From Acinetobacter sp. WU_MDCI_Axc73 (GTDB lineage: Bacteria > Pseudomonadota > Gammaproteobacteria > Pseudomonadales > Moraxellaceae), in the NCBI RefSeq assembly GCF_025562455.1, contig NZ_JAHPRO010000003.1:62001-126000 (forward strand): a stretch of 64,000 bases of DNA, written 5' to 3'. Under the pieces are notes generated by a model that saw only the letters and a list, made by a program, of their open reading frames with translations, was not told the DNA's origin and ran no database searches. The stretch's first letter is position 1; the number at the start of each line of letters is the position of its first letter. Below, one piece after another: positions 33,341 through 44,841 of this stretch. The position numbers and the translations under genes were made by a program.

Positions 33341-36300
33341 TTAGGAATATTGGGAGACTTCTGCTTGATAAAGATCCATCGCTTCATCCATTGAAATATC
33401 TTCAGGAGGTGGAGCCAAAGGTGTACGAGTCGGTTCGGCTGCCTTGGCTGCTTTGGATTTAACCTGATATTCAATATAAATGGATTCTTTACCAAAATAA
33501 TCACGAAGTTTAGCTAATAGTTCATCCAGAGGGGCAACTTTCCAGTTTTGCCCTAAATATAACTCTGCCGTGGCATAGTCTTTTTCAATGGCGATTTGAA
33601 CAGGAATGTGCTGACACATATCAATGTTGCAAAATGGCAAAATCATATGTTGTAAGTCTTGAGCTAAAGAGGGGGTCATCAAGTCTTGAGAGGGTTGAAT
33701 TCGAATATGATTGGCGCGCTTTTGTCGGATTTCATTCAGACTAAAAGCTTTACCTAAGCGTGCCATCGGGCGGTCAAAGCCTTCACGTTCATAAATTTCA
33801 CCTTCAATTACCACCACTTGTTCAACTTGCACAATATCTTTAAATCGTTGGAAACGTTCGTGATTACAACTGACTTCAATGCGTGATGTACCATCATCCA
33901 GTGTGATCATCATACGATTAGGGAAATTCGCAACATCCACCACCAAACCTGCAAATACTGTAGTTTGCCCACGGCGAGTTGGTGTGAGTTCATTAATTTT
34001 AGCAGGAATAAATGATTTTAATTCTGGTCGATAAACATCAATCGGGTGACCTGTTAAATATAAGCCCAGTGTGTCTTTTTCACCTTTTAAGCGAACTTCA
34101 TCTGACCATGGTTTAACCGGTTTAGTCGGTTTGCGCTGAACTTCTTCCACCTCACCAAATAGGTCCATGATGCCGGTTTCACGATTTTGTCGAGCCTGTT
34201 CAGCGGCTTGAACTGCTTCAGGTAATTGTGCCATTAAACTGGAACGTTCGATGCCTAGACAGTCCAATGCACCTGCGCGAATGAGAGCTTCCAGTGTTCG
34301 CTTATTAATTTTTTTCAGGTCAATACGATGGCAAAAATCAAATAGGTCCGTATAAGGCCCATTTTTTTCACGTGAATCAATGACCGATTGCATGGCTTGT
34401 TCACCCACGCCCTTAATGGCACCTAAACCATAAACCACGGTTTTTTCATCGCTAGCATGGAAACGATAAATCGACATATTGACTGAAGGCGGTAACACGT
34501 CTAAGCCATTGCTACGACAGTCATCAATCAAAAATACCACGTTGTCGGTATTTTGCATTTCCGATGACATTACTGCTGCCATAAACTCGGCAGGATAATG
34601 TGCTTTAAGCCATGCTGTGTGATAGGCAACAAGTGCATAGGCTGCAGCATGTGATTTATTAAAGCCATAACCTGCGAACTTTTCCATATAGTCGAAGATA
34701 TGGTTAGCTGTGGCTTCATCAATATCTTTTTTGGCTGCACCTTCAATAAAGATCTGGCGCTGTTTGACCATCTCTTCTGGTTTCTTTTTACCCATAGCAC
34801 GGCGTAGTAAATCTGCGCCGCCAAGCGTATAGCCTGCACAGAACTGTGCAGCTTGCATCACCTGTTCTTGATATACCATAATGCCGTAAGTAGGCTCGAG
34901 TACGCTTTCTAATAATGGATGTAAATACTCAAATTCACCGCCATGCATACGATGAATAAAGTCTGGAATCAGGTCCATGGGACCAGGACGATACAAGGAA
35001 ACGAATGCAATAATTTCTTCAAACTTACTTGGGCGCGCTTCTTTCAGCATGCGTTTCATGCCCACGGATTCAAACTGGAATACCGCTGTCGTATTTGCAT
35101 TCGCGAAGACTTTATAGGCGTCCGTATCATCAAGTGGTACGCGTTCAATAACTACTGGTTCTTTGATATCAGCGCGTTTATTAATGTTTTGAAGCGCATC
35201 CTCAATGACAGTTAAATTACGCAAACCCAAAAAGTCAAACTTGACCAGACCTGCGGCTTCGACATCGTCTTTATCAAATTGTGCAACACGGTTAGTCCCA
35301 TCCGCTTCACACATGACTGCCGAATAATCTGTAATTTTACCTGGGGCAATTACCACACCACCAGCATGTTTACCTGTATTACGGGTAATGCCTTCCAGTT
35401 TGAGGGCCATTTCCCAGATTTCACTGGCATCGTCATTGTCTGGATTTGATGGATTGGTCACAATGTCTTTCAGTTGTGGTTCCATCTCGATTGCTTGTTT
35501 TAAATCAACCCCAAGTGGTTTGGTCGGCACCATTTTTGAGATACGATCGGCTAATCCGTAAGATTTACCTAAAACACGTGCTACGTCACGAATTGCGCCT
35601 TTGGCAGCCATGGTACCGAAAGTTGCAATTTGTGAGACTGCCTCACGCCCATAAGTACGCGATACATAATCAATAACGCGGTCACGACCTGCAATACAAA
35701 AATCGACATCAAAGTCGGGCATCGATACACGTTCAGGGTTTAAGAAACGTTCAAAGAGCAGGTCATAACGCAGAGGATCGAGGTCAGTAATTTTTAAACT
35801 ATAAGCCACCAAAGAGCCTGCACCTGAACCACGTCCTGGGCCAACAGGTACACCATTATTTTTGGCCCATTGAATGAAGTCCATGACGATAAGAAAGTAA
35901 CCTGGGAAGCCCATTTTTAGAATAATATCAACTTCATATTTGATTCGTTCATCATAAGGTTTACGAATCTCAGGCCAATCTTCGTCTCGTTCTTCAACAG
36001 GGTACAAGAGTTCTAAACGTTCTTCCAGACCGACTTTGGACAGATGCTCAAAGTAGGTGTCGATGGTAAAGCCTTCTGGAATCGGATAATCAGGCAAGAA
36101 ATAAGTGCCAAGTTGCAGGCTGACATTGCAACGCTGAGCAATATAATAGGTATTTTGAATGGCGCTTGGGATGTCTGAAAATATCTCAGTCATTTCCTCG
36201 GCAGTTTTAAAGTATTGTTCTGGACTATAAATACGAGGGCGGCGGCCATCGGCCAAAACATAACCATCGGCAATACAAACACGTGCTTCATGTGCTTCAA

Positions 36301-36901
36301 AATCATCTTGTTCAATAAAATGAACATCATTATGTGCAACAACACCAATATGGTATTTAGCCGCAAGCTTGACGGCTTCTTGAATATAATCTTCTTCACC
36401 AGCACGATCAGTTCGGGTCAGAGCGATATATACTCGGTTCCCAAAGGTTTCCTGCCATGCTTGCAATAACGGTTCGGCTTTTTGCGGGTTAGACGAGCAT
36501 AGCATTTTCCCAACATCGCTATGTTGCCCCAATAATACGATGAGATCCTGATGTTGTTCGAGCACCCATTCTTTTGCTACGCAGGGAATACTCAGTTGCT
36601 GGCCTTCAATGAAACCACGTGATACCACCTCAGTCAGATTGCGCCAACCATTATTGGTCATGGCCAATAATGTCACCCGATGTTCTGCATCATTGAGGCG
36701 AATTTCACTGCCTAAAATCGGTTTAATGCCTTTGGATAAACAGCTTTCATAAAATTTAACGGCAGCATGTAGATTAGAAAGATCCGTCAAGGCCAATGCC
36801 GGCATACTTTCGTTGACCGCAGCTTTGATAAGATCAGGTATCCGTACGATCGACTCTGTGATCGAAAATTCTGTATGAATACCAAGATGAACAAACTGCA
36901 T
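33341..36901 (-). CDS. dnaE: DNA polymerase III subunit alpha
   Basis: A 1186-residue replicative polymerase catalytic subunit. It has an N-terminal PHP domain (FVHLGIHTEFSITES, residues 2-16), polymerase motif PDFDVDFC with catalytic aspartates (about 395-402), GPGRGSGAGSLVAY, GYGFNKSHAAAYALV, and a C-terminal OB-fold segment. Length is close to E. coli DnaE (1160). It is 20 bp upstream of trmJ in the same direction and may share a transcript with trmJ-cysE. Confidence 0.97.
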   Translation of the reverse strand: MQFVHLGIHTEFSITESIVRIPDLIKAAVNESMPALALTDLSNLHAAVKFYESCLSKGIKPILGSEIRLNDAEHRVTLLAMTNNGWRNLTEVVSRGFIEGQQLSIPCVAKEWVLEQHQDLIVLLGQHSDVGKMLCSSNPQKAEPLLQAWQETFGNRVYIALTRTDRAGEEDYIQEAVKLAAKYHIGVVAHNDVHFIEQDDFEAHEARVCIADGYVLADGRRPRIYSPEQYFKTAEEMTEIFSDIPSAIQNTYYIAQRCNVSLQLGTYFLPDYPIPEGFTIDTYFEHLSKVGLEERLELLYPVEERDEDWPEIRKPYDERIKYEVDIILKMGFPGYFLIVMDFIQWAKNNGVPVGPGRGSGAGSLVAYSLKITDLDPLRYDLLFERFLNPERVSMPDFDVDFCIAGRDRVIDYVSRTYGREAVSQIATFGTMAAKGAIRDVARVLGKSYGLADRISKMVPTKPLGVDLKQAIEMEPQLKDIVTNPSNPDNDDASEIWEMALKLEGITRNTGKHAGGVVIAPGKITDYSAVMCEADGTNRVAQFDKDDVEAAGLVKFDFLGLRNLTVIEDALQNINKRADIKEPVVIERVPLDDTDAYKVFANANTTAVFQFESVGMKRMLKEARPSKFEEIIAFVSLYRPGPMDLIPDFIHRMHGGEFEYLHPLLESVLEPTYGIMVYQEQVMQAAQFCAGYTLGGADLLRRAMGKKKPEEMVKQRQIFIEGAAKKDIDEATANHIFDYMEKFAGYGFNKSHAAAYALVAYHTAWLKAHYPAEFMAAVMSSEMQNTDNVVFLIDDCRSNGLDVLPPSVNMSIYRFHASDEKTVVYGLGAIKGVGEQAMQSVIDSREKNGPYTDLFDFCHRIDLKKINKRTLEALIRAGALDCLGIERSSLMAQLPEAVQAAEQARQNRETGIMDLFGEVEEVQRKPTKPVKPWSDEVRLKGEKDTLGLYLTGHPIDVYRPELKSFIPAKINELTPTRRGQTTVFAGLVVDVANFPNRMMITLDDGTSRIEVSCNHERFQRFKDIVQVEQVVVIEGEIYEREGFDRPMARLGKAFSLNEIRQKRANHIRIQPSQDLMTPSLAQDLQHMILPFCNIDMCQHIPVQIAIEKDYATAELYLGQNWKVAPLDELLAKLRDYFGKESIYIEYQVKSKAAKAAEPTRTPLAPPPEDISMDEAMDLYQAEVSQYS

Positions 36902-37026
36902 AAAACGATCCTTACCAAAGTCCGCCGATGATTTCAGGGTGTCAGTAGTCTAACATGCTCTGCCTTTGGCTGTTGTCTATTATTTTTACAACAAAAACAT
37001 AATCACTTTTGATGAAAAAGACAATG

Positions 37027-37060
37027 AAAAAAACAAGTCCAATGTTGTAGATTGGACTTG
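37027..37060 (-). terminator. Terminator of the asparaginase gene
   Basis: 10-base perfect stem (37034-37043 with 37051-37060), 7-base loop, followed on the minus strand by a run of T (37027-37033). Confidence 0.9.
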
Positions 37061-37089
37061 CGCTTAAAGTATGAAAAAAAACAAGTGAA

Positions 37090-38223
<1,134 letters not shown>

Positions 38224-38274
38224 TTACGGTTTTTTAAACAACCAAGTCATTGGCAAATTATTATTTAGTCAAAA

Positions 38275-39705
38275 TTAACGTTTTGTGGCTAAAAACCGAC
38301 CTAAGCGCGTGATCGCTTCACGTAATTCATTTTCCGCAGGCAAGAAAACCAATCGGAAATGATCAGGCGTTGGCCAGTTAAAGCCTGTACCTTGCACCAA
38401 AAGAACTTTTTCTGCACGTAAGAAGTCCAACATGAGTTGTTCATCATCTTCGACATGATAAATTTTTGGGTCAAGTTTCGGGAAGCAATACATTGCACCT
38501 TCGGGTTTGACGCAACTGACGCCTGGAATTTCATTAAGCATTTCCCAAGCAATATTACGTTGCTCGTATAAACGGCCATTTGGACGGATTAAATCATTAA
38601 TCGATTGATAACCACCTAATGCAGTTTGAATCGCATATTGAGCTTGGTGATTGGCACATAAACGCATTGATGCCAACATATCTAAACCTTCGATATAGTC
38701 TTTGGCACGTGATTTATCTCCCGTAATCGCCATCCAGCCTGAACGATAGCCAGCAACACGATAGGATTTTGATAAACCGTTAAATGAGATACAAAGTTGA
38801 TCACCAGCCAAAGCTGCTAAAGCAACATGCTCAATGCCGTCGTAAATGATTTTGTCATAAATTTCATCGGCAAATAAAATCAAATCATGTTTTCTAGCTA
38901 AAGCAACGATTTGTTCCAATACATGGCGTGGGTAGACTGAACCTGTCGGGTTATTCGGATTAATCACCACAATACCACGTGTATTGGCGGTAATTTTACT
39001 TTCCATATCCGCAATATCAGGATACCAGTTATTCTCTTCGTCACATTTATAATGAATTGCTGTGCCACCAGACAAATTCACAGCTGCTGTCCAAAGTGGA
39101 TAGTCAGGCATTGGTACGAGCATTTCATCGCCATCATCTAGCAAGCCTTGCATCGCCATCACGATGAGTTCAGAAACGCCATTGCCGACATACACGTCAT
39201 TAACGTGCATATCTCGGATTCCCTTTTGTTGATAATACTGGCAAATTGCTTTACGCGCGGGAAAGATACCTTTTGAGTCGGTATAACCAATGGCATTGGG
39301 CAGATTTAATGCGACATCATTAATAATTTCTTGAGGCGCTTCAAAACCAAAAGGAGCTGGATTTCCAATATTGAGCTTGATAATTTTGTGACCTTGTTCT
39401 TCCATTTCGTTGGCCGCTCGTAACACTGGTCCACGAATGTCGTAGCAAACATGCTCGAGCTTAGACGATTTTTTAATTTCTCGTGGGGTTTTAAGTGTAC
39501 TGTTCATTTTAACGTTCTCGGAAGGAGTGGGGGTCACTTTTGCATAACGATATAAATAGCTTTTAAATGTTTCGGTTGTTACCAGATCAAGCTCGTGCTG
39601 ATCTCTCAGTAATGCAACAATTTTTTCATGCGTAAATCCTGCCTGTTGATATTGTTTAATCACAGGCAGTAGATTTTTAAAAATAACGCTTTTTTTCTGC
39701 GACAT
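38275..39705 (-). CDS. alaA: AlaA-type aminotransferase with N-terminal helix-turn-helix-like extension
   Basis: A 476-residue PLP aminotransferase. From about residue 79 (KKSSKLEHVCYDIRGPVL) it follows E. coli AlaA (405 residues), which makes alanine from pyruvate and glutamate. The NPNNPTGSVY and FNGLSKSYRVAGYR (PLP lysine) blocks are intact. Residues 1-78 are extra; residues 13-53 (PVIKQYQQAGFTHEKIVALL and onwards) look like a small helix-turn-helix. The upstream ATG has AGGA nine bases away. An internal ATG (Met67, 39507) would give a 410-residue normal-length AlaA. Confidence 0.88.
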   Translation of the reverse strand: MSQKKSVIFKNLLPVIKQYQQAGFTHEKIVALLRDQHELDLVTTETFKSYLYRYAKVTPTPSENVKMNSTLKTPREIKKSSKLEHVCYDIRGPVLRAANEMEEQGHKIIKLNIGNPAPFGFEAPQEIINDVALNLPNAIGYTDSKGIFPARKAICQYYQQKGIRDMHVNDVYVGNGVSELIVMAMQGLLDDGDEMLVPMPDYPLWTAAVNLSGGTAIHYKCDEENNWYPDIADMESKITANTRGIVVINPNNPTGSVYPRHVLEQIVALARKHDLILFADEIYDKIIYDGIEHVALAALAGDQLCISFNGLSKSYRVAGYRSGWMAITGDKSRAKDYIEGLDMLASMRLCANHQAQYAIQTALGGYQSINDLIRPNGRLYEQRNIAWEMLNEIPGVSCVKPEGAMYCFPKLDPKIYHVEDDEQLMLDFLRAEKVLLVQGTGFNWPTPDHFRLVFLPAENELREAITRLGRFLATKR

Positions 39706-39933
39706 TTTTTAATCCTGAGCAAGAATAGCCCAAGATTAACACTATTTTTGCTTACAAAGAAGTCTCTTTTAAATAAAGTATGCTTACCTTATTTTATTAT
39801 TTGCTTACTTTTTGCTTTTAATGGAATTATAAGTGTTTTGTAAATTGTTCAGTAAAGACTAGAAATTTTATAATGAATGACGTAAATATAGGATTATCCT
39901 ATTTTAAACAGCAAAATAGACAGGGAAATGATC

Positions 39934-40353
39934 ATGGGAAAACTCAATAAAACAGAACGAGAATGGCAAAGAGAGTTATCACCAGAAGAGTACCGAATCA
40001 CACGACAAAAAGGCACTGAGCCTGCTTTTACTGGTCAATACTGGAACACTAAGCAAAAAGGGACTTATGTTTGTCGTTGTTGCGGTACAGAACTTTTTTC
40101 ATCAGAAACCAAATACGACAGTGGCAGTGGTTGGCCAAGCTTTTATCGTCCAGTGGCTGCAACTGCGATTGATGAAATGGAAGATTCAACACATGGTATG
40201 ACACGTACAGAAATTATTTGCCATAATTGCGATGCGCATTTAGGTCATGTATTTGAAGATGGACCACAGCCAACAGGCTTGCGATATTGTGTTAATTCGG
40301 CTTCATTACAATTAAAAACTAACGAAAAAAACGATGAGGAAACTTATCCATGA
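39934..40353 (+). CDS. msrB: Peptide-methionine (R)-S-oxide reductase
   Basis: A 139-residue MsrB, repairing oxidised methionine. Zinc-binding CxxC pairs ([25 protein letters not shown]), the substrate block [13 protein letters not shown] and the catalytic cysteine in [11 protein letters not shown] are present. I chose the ATG at 39934 with AGGGA about six bases upstream rather than the ATG at 39928. Overlaps the glutathione peroxidase gene by four bases (ATGA). Confidence 0.95.
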   Translation: MGKLNKTEREWQRELSPEEYRITRQKGTEPAFTGQYWNTKQKGTYVCRCCGTELFSSETKYDSGSGWPSFYRPVAATAIDEMEDSTHGMTRTEIICHNCDAHLGHVFEDGPQPTGLRYCVNSASLQLKTNEKNDEETYP

Positions 40354-40835
40354 CTAGCCTTTATCAATTTGAAGCAGAGTTATTAGAAGGTGATATCAAA
40401 TCACTTGCTGATTATGAAGGGAAAGTACTATTGATTGTAAATACCGCTAGCAAATGTGGGTTTACCCCACAATTTGCGGGCTTAGAAAAAGTTTATGAAA
40501 AATATAAGGATCGAGGGTTTGAGGTTCTTGGTTTTCCATGTAATCAGTTTGGCGGACAAGATCCTGGTTCTAATGATGAAATAGGTGCCTTTTGTCAGCG
40601 CAATTATGGCGTGAATTTTCCTATGTTTGCTAAAGTTGATGTTAAAGGTCCAGAAGCACACGCTATTTTTCGTTATTTGACACGGGAAGCCAAAGGAATT
40701 TTGGGAAGTGAAAGTATTAAGTGGAACTTCACGAAATTTTTAGTCAGTAAAGATGGAAAAGTGCTCAACCGTTATGCGCCTACGACTAAACCTGAAAGTA
40801 TAGAAGAAGATATTGAAAAAGCACTGGCTCAATAA
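40350..40835 (+). CDS. Glutathione peroxidase family protein
   Basis: A 161-residue peroxidase: [12 protein letters not shown] has the active cysteine in place of selenocysteine, and [15 protein letters not shown] and WNFTKFLV complete the catalytic set. Bacterial members often use thioredoxin rather than glutathione. It overlaps msrB by four bases; the pair forms an oxidative-damage unit. Confidence 0.93.
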   Translation: MTSLYQFEAELLEGDIKSLADYEGKVLLIVNTASKCGFTPQFAGLEKVYEKYKDRGFEVLGFPCNQFGGQDPGSNDEIGAFCQRNYGVNFPMFAKVDVKGPEAHAIFRYLTREAKGILGSESIKWNFTKFLVSKDGKVLNRYAPTTKPESIEEDIEKALAQ

Positions 40836-40866
40836 TGTTCGGCAGTAAAACAATGGTTTTTGTGCC

Positions 40867-41691
40867 ATGTTGAATGAAGAAGTCGCATTTTGGAGTGATC
40901 CGCGCATGCCTTATGTGGAAACACGTAAAGCATGCCGAAGTCGTATTTGTTATAAATCACATAGCCATACGACTTTTTCAATTGGCGCTGTAGATCAAGG
41001 GCGAAGTCGTTTTAGTAGTTATTTGCATGCGGCTGTGGAGATTGAATCAGGTTCGATTGTCGCGATTCCTGCTTATGTTGAACATTCGTGTAATCCATTG
41101 CCTGAACAGGCATGGAGTTATCAGATGATGCATCTGGATTTGAATTGGTTAAAACAGTTAATTGAAGAATCACTGGTCGATCGTATTTCTAGTGATATTC
41201 CTGAGCTAAAACCAGAAATAATCAAAAATATAGAGACTTATCAACATTTTTGCCAACTCAATCAAGCTTTGTTTGATGCCGACAAAACAATATTGGAAAA
41301 AGAGCAGCTTTTAGTTGAAACATTGGTTCAGATCATTTTTCCGTCTTTACAATGGTCTGTATTAGTTGAAAATTCATATCTTCAACCACACCTTAGAAAG
41401 CTGGTTGATATTATTTTTCGGCAGGAAACGTTTCTTTCACTTGAACAATTGGCCAATTATAGTGGGATTAGCCGTTATGCGATTATTCGTTTGTTTAAAC
41501 GCAATTTTGGATTGACACCACATGCTTTTCAGTTGAATTTACAAATTAATCATGCACGCGAGTTGTTAAAAAAGGGAAGGCCGATTACAGATATTGCTTA
41601 CGATTTAGGCTTTACCGATCAAAGTCATTTTCATCGGGTATTTAAAAGTTTAACGGGCGTTACCCCAAAACAATACCAAAAGGTCATTTAA
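40867..41691 (+). CDS. AraC family transcriptional regulator
   Basis: A 274-residue regulator. N-terminal cupin-like sensing domain (YKSHSHTTFSIGAVDQG; AIPAYVEHSCNPLP), then two C-terminal helix-turn-helix motifs (SLEQLANYSGISRYAIIRLF; PITDIAYDLGFTDQSHFHR). This arrangement often controls an adjacent amino-acid exporter, and a LysE gene starts 72 bp downstream. Also lies 32 bp after the peroxidase gene. Confidence 0.9.
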   Translation: MLNEEVAFWSDPRMPYVETRKACRSRICYKSHSHTTFSIGAVDQGRSRFSSYLHAAVEIESGSIVAIPAYVEHSCNPLPEQAWSYQMMHLDLNWLKQLIEESLVDRISSDIPELKPEIIKNIETYQHFCQLNQALFDADKTILEKEQLLVETLVQIIFPSLQWSVLVENSYLQPHLRKLVDIIFRQETFLSLEQLANYSGISRYAIIRLFKRNFGLTPHAFQLNLQINHARELLKKGRPITDIAYDLGFTDQSHFHRVFKSLTGVTPKQYQKVI

Positions 41692-41763
41692 ACGCACTTT
41701 TGTACAATCATTGAGTTTAAAGAGTGAGTAGGCTGTGATCTCGGTTTTGAGTACAGCACAATC

Positions 41764-42381
41764 ATGACACTTTTTATTTTTATTGCATTCACTCATTTTA
41801 TCGCTTTACTTTCTCCTGGGCCTGATTTTTTCTTAATACTCACGACATTATTGCGAAGTGGTAAAAGAGCAGCACAAATGGTCTGTTTGGCTATTGCTGC
41901 TGGTAATGGATTAATTCTGATTGGTGTATTTGGTGGGTGGTCTTTATTAGGAAAAATGGATGCGTCGGTATTACATTATTTGAGTTGGTTTGGTGCTGCG
42001 TACCTTTTGTATTTGTCGGTTTTATGCTTTCGTTGCGCCAAGGTTGATTTACTTCCTCAAGCTCAAGATCAGGAGTGTAAGCAGTCAAATGATTCTGCTT
42101 ATAAATATGCGATGCTTGGGTTACAGTCGAGTTTGTTAAATCCTAAAAATATTTTATTTTATAGTAGCTTAACGATACTGGTTGCAGAAAAATTTAATGT
42201 AATTCAAAAAGTGTCAATTTCAATTTGGATGGTTGCATTGGTTTTAGTTTGGAATCTTTTTCTTGTTCAATTTTTAGCACAAGCCACATGGATGAGACTT
42301 TTAAGCCGAAATGCAAAATGGTTGTATTACCTGTCAGGTTCCTGTTTCTTGTTATTTGCAGTTTTATTAATATCTGTCTAA
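41764..42381 (+). CDS. LysE/RhtB family exporter
   Basis: A 205-residue inner-membrane protein with six hydrophobic helices. SPGPDFFLILTTLLRSGKRA is the RhtB/LysE N-terminal signature. The family exports amino acids or derivatives such as homoserine lactone. Probably regulated by the AraC protein encoded just upstream (inference from order). Confidence 0.9.
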   Translation: MTLFIFIAFTHFIALLSPGPDFFLILTTLLRSGKRAAQMVCLAIAAGNGLILIGVFGGWSLLGKMDASVLHYLSWFGAAYLLYLSVLCFRCAKVDLLPQAQDQECKQSNDSAYKYAMLGLQSSLLNPKNILFYSSLTILVAEKFNVIQKVSISIWMVALVLVWNLFLVQFLAQATWMRLLSRNAKWLYYLSGSCFLLFAVLLISV

Positions 42382-42502
42382 AGAGGTTGAAGATGAAGCG
42401 AAACTTAAATTTACTGGGTCATCTTGATACAAAATAACCATTAATTGTTAAGAGATGATTTGTAAAATCATTCTGTTTTTGAGAAAAAAGATTTGAATCG
42501 TT

Positions 42503-42521
42503 TTGATTCTCATTTACTATC
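42503..42521. promoter_or_regulatory. Possible Fur site before the siderophore receptor
   Basis: TTGATTCTCATTTACTATC resembles a Fur box only loosely, but it lies 40 to 55 bases before the receptor start, where iron control is expected. Confidence 0.35.
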
Positions 42522-42557
42522 ATGACACTTTTTATTGACTACAATAATGGAATTGTG

Positions 42558-44768
42558 ATGGTCAGAATGAAACCATTAGTCCTGATGATGGCTTGTGCAT
42601 CAGGTTATGTGATCTCCCATGCTGAAGATCAAGCCAATACCAATCAATCAAACCAAGCTGTGACGGCTTTGCAAACGATACGTGTAGTTGCCAGTGCTGA
42701 TGCATCTGCGGATGGTTTAACCCCTGCTTATGCGGGTGGGCAGGTGGCCAGTGGTGGCCGTGTCGGGATTTTTGGGAATCAAAGAAATCTAGATACGCCT
42801 TTTAATCTGACCAGTTATACCAACCAATATATCCAAGAACGCCAATATAAAAGTGTGGGGGATGTGCTCAAAGCTGATCCAAGCGTGCGAGTGGGCCGTG
42901 GTTTTGGTAATTTCCAAGAAAATTATTATATCCGAGGTTTCAATTTAGGCTCGGATGATATTGCTTATAATGGTTTGTACTCGATTTTACCTCGCCAATA
43001 TATTCCAACGGAACTCTTTGAGCGTGTTGAAATTTTAAAAGGCGCTTCGGCTTTTTTAAACGGTTCAATGCCAAGTAATGGCGGAATTGGTGGCGCAATT
43101 AACTTACTTCCGAAGCGTGCAGGTAATGAACCTTTAAATCGTGTTACGGTGGGAACAGATTTTAATGGTGGTTATATTGCCAGCGATATTTCTCGTCGCT
43201 TTGGTGACAATCAGCAATTTGGAGTCCGAGTAAATACGGCTTATCATGATGGCGGGACTTCTGTTGATCATGAAAAAGCATCTTTAGGTCTTGCCTCGAT
43301 CGGGTTGGACTATCGGGGGGATCGTCTGCGTTTATCGGGTGATATGGGTTACGTCAATAATCGTTTAAAAGCAACTCGTCCAAACGTGACGTTAGGAGGA
43401 GGTGTTACATCGATTCCAACGCCAGTAGATGCTAGCAGTAACTTTGCACAAAAATGGTCTTATTCAAATGAAGAAGACGTTTTTGGTAGTTATCGTGCTG
43501 AATATGATTTGACTGATAATACCACGGCATATGCAGCTTATGGTTTTCGTCATGGTGAAGAGCATAATAGTTTGGCCAATGTGACTTTAACTAATGCAAC
43601 TACAGGTGCTGGCACCTTTTACCGTTTTGATAATGCTCGTGTTGATATGGTTAATACGGGTGAAGTTGGGCTTCGCAGTAAAGTCACGACCGGCTCCGTT
43701 GAGCATAATTTAGTATTATCGGCATCTGCATTTCAGTTGAATAGTCGTAATGCTTATATAATGGACTATGCGAATCAATATCCAATCAATATTTATGATC
43801 CTATTCAATATAATCAACCCCCTGCCTTGAATCCTACTTTTTCTGGTAATGACATGGATTCTCCACGATTAACCAATCGTACGCGCTTAAGAAGTATTGC
43901 TATAGGGGATAATTTAAAAGCTTTTGATGATAAGTTGATTGTCATGTTGGGTGGGCGTTATCAAACGATCATGCAAGATAGCTATGCTTATAATACACAA
44001 GCACTTACTTCATCTTATGACAAAAGTAAATTTACGCCTGCTTTGGGTTTAACTTATAAATTTACGCCTGAAATGTCAGTGTATGGCAACTATATCGAAT
44101 CTTTAGCAAAAGGTTTGAGTAATACCAATGCTGGTGTAACGACGACACTTGACCCTTTTGTAGCGAAGCAAAAAGAACTCGGTGCCAAATATGAAAATGG
44201 TCATATCGGTGCGAGTTTAAGTTTATTTGATATTGATAAGCAGCGCGGTATTATTGAAAATGGCGTATTTAGTGATAAAGGTAAATACGTACATCGTGGG
44301 GTTGAGCTAAATACTTACGGTAAGCTGACTGAAACTGTGACTGTGCTAGGTGGTGCAACTTGGATGGATCCGAAACAAAAAGATACGAGCAATCCAGCAT
44401 TTGATGGCAACAAAGAAGTGGGAGTACCGGATTTTCAAGCCAATTTAGGTGCAAAATGGAAATTACCCATTCCGCAGGATGTATCGTTAAATACCCAATT
44501 GGTTTATACAGGTTCAACTTATGCTAGCCTAGATAATAAGTTGAAAGTCGGAAGCTGGACAACCTTGGATGTAGGTGCAAGCTATAAAACACATCTTGGA
44601 CAAACACTGACTACATTTAACTTTGCTGTGAATAATGTCTTTAATAAAAACTATTGGTCTTCAGTTGGGTTGTATGACAACATTAATAGTACAGCCAATA
44701 CCAATAATGGTTATTTGGTTGCAGGACAGCCACGAACATTTTTGTTAAGTGCGAGTTTTGATTTTTAA
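42558..44768 (+). CDS. TonB-dependent siderophore receptor
   Basis: A 736-residue outer-membrane receptor: signal peptide (to about ISHAED), then a plug domain (DVLKADPSVRVGRGFGNFQENYYIRGF; ERVEILKGASAFLNGSMPSNGGIGG) and a 22-strand barrel ending RTFLLSASFDF, with terminal phenylalanine. TonB-box-like TIRVVAS follows the signal. It belongs to the FhuE/FpvA-type group; the siderophore is not predictable. I chose the ATG at 42558 with TGGA about seven bases before it; the ATG at 42522 lacks an RBS and touches the Fur-like site. Confidence 0.9.
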   Translation: MVRMKPLVLMMACASGYVISHAEDQANTNQSNQAVTALQTIRVVASADASADGLTPAYAGGQVASGGRVGIFGNQRNLDTPFNLTSYTNQYIQERQYKSVGDVLKADPSVRVGRGFGNFQENYYIRGFNLGSDDIAYNGLYSILPRQYIPTELFERVEILKGASAFLNGSMPSNGGIGGAINLLPKRAGNEPLNRVTVGTDFNGGYIASDISRRFGDNQQFGVRVNTAYHDGGTSVDHEKASLGLASIGLDYRGDRLRLSGDMGYVNNRLKATRPNVTLGGGVTSIPTPVDASSNFAQKWSYSNEEDVFGSYRAEYDLTDNTTAYAAYGFRHGEEHNSLANVTLTNATTGAGTFYRFDNARVDMVNTGEVGLRSKVTTGSVEHNLVLSASAFQLNSRNAYIMDYANQYPINIYDPIQYNQPPALNPTFSGNDMDSPRLTNRTRLRSIAIGDNLKAFDDKLIVMLGGRYQTIMQDSYAYNTQALTSSYDKSKFTPALGLTYKFTPEMSVYGNYIESLAKGLSNTNAGVTTTLDPFVAKQKELGAKYENGHIGASLSLFDIDKQRGIIENGVFSDKGKYVHRGVELNTYGKLTETVTVLGGATWMDPKQKDTSNPAFDGNKEVGVPDFQANLGAKWKLPIPQDVSLNTQLVYTGSTYASLDNKLKVGSWTTLDVGASYKTHLGQTLTTFNFAVNNVFNKNYWSSVGLYDNINSTANTNNGYLVAGQPRTFLLSASFDF

Positions 44769-44793
44769 TGCAATCATTTATTCAGTTATAACA

Positions 44794-44823
44794 ACAAAGC
44801 CTCTATCTATCTGGAGGCTTTGT
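44794..44823. terminator. Bidirectional terminator between the receptor and dapC
   Basis: 10-base perfect stem (44794-44803 with 44814-44823) around a 10-base loop; A/T-rich on both flanks, between two convergent genes. Confidence 0.8.
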
Positions 44824-44841
44824 TATCTTTAATTTTAAAAA

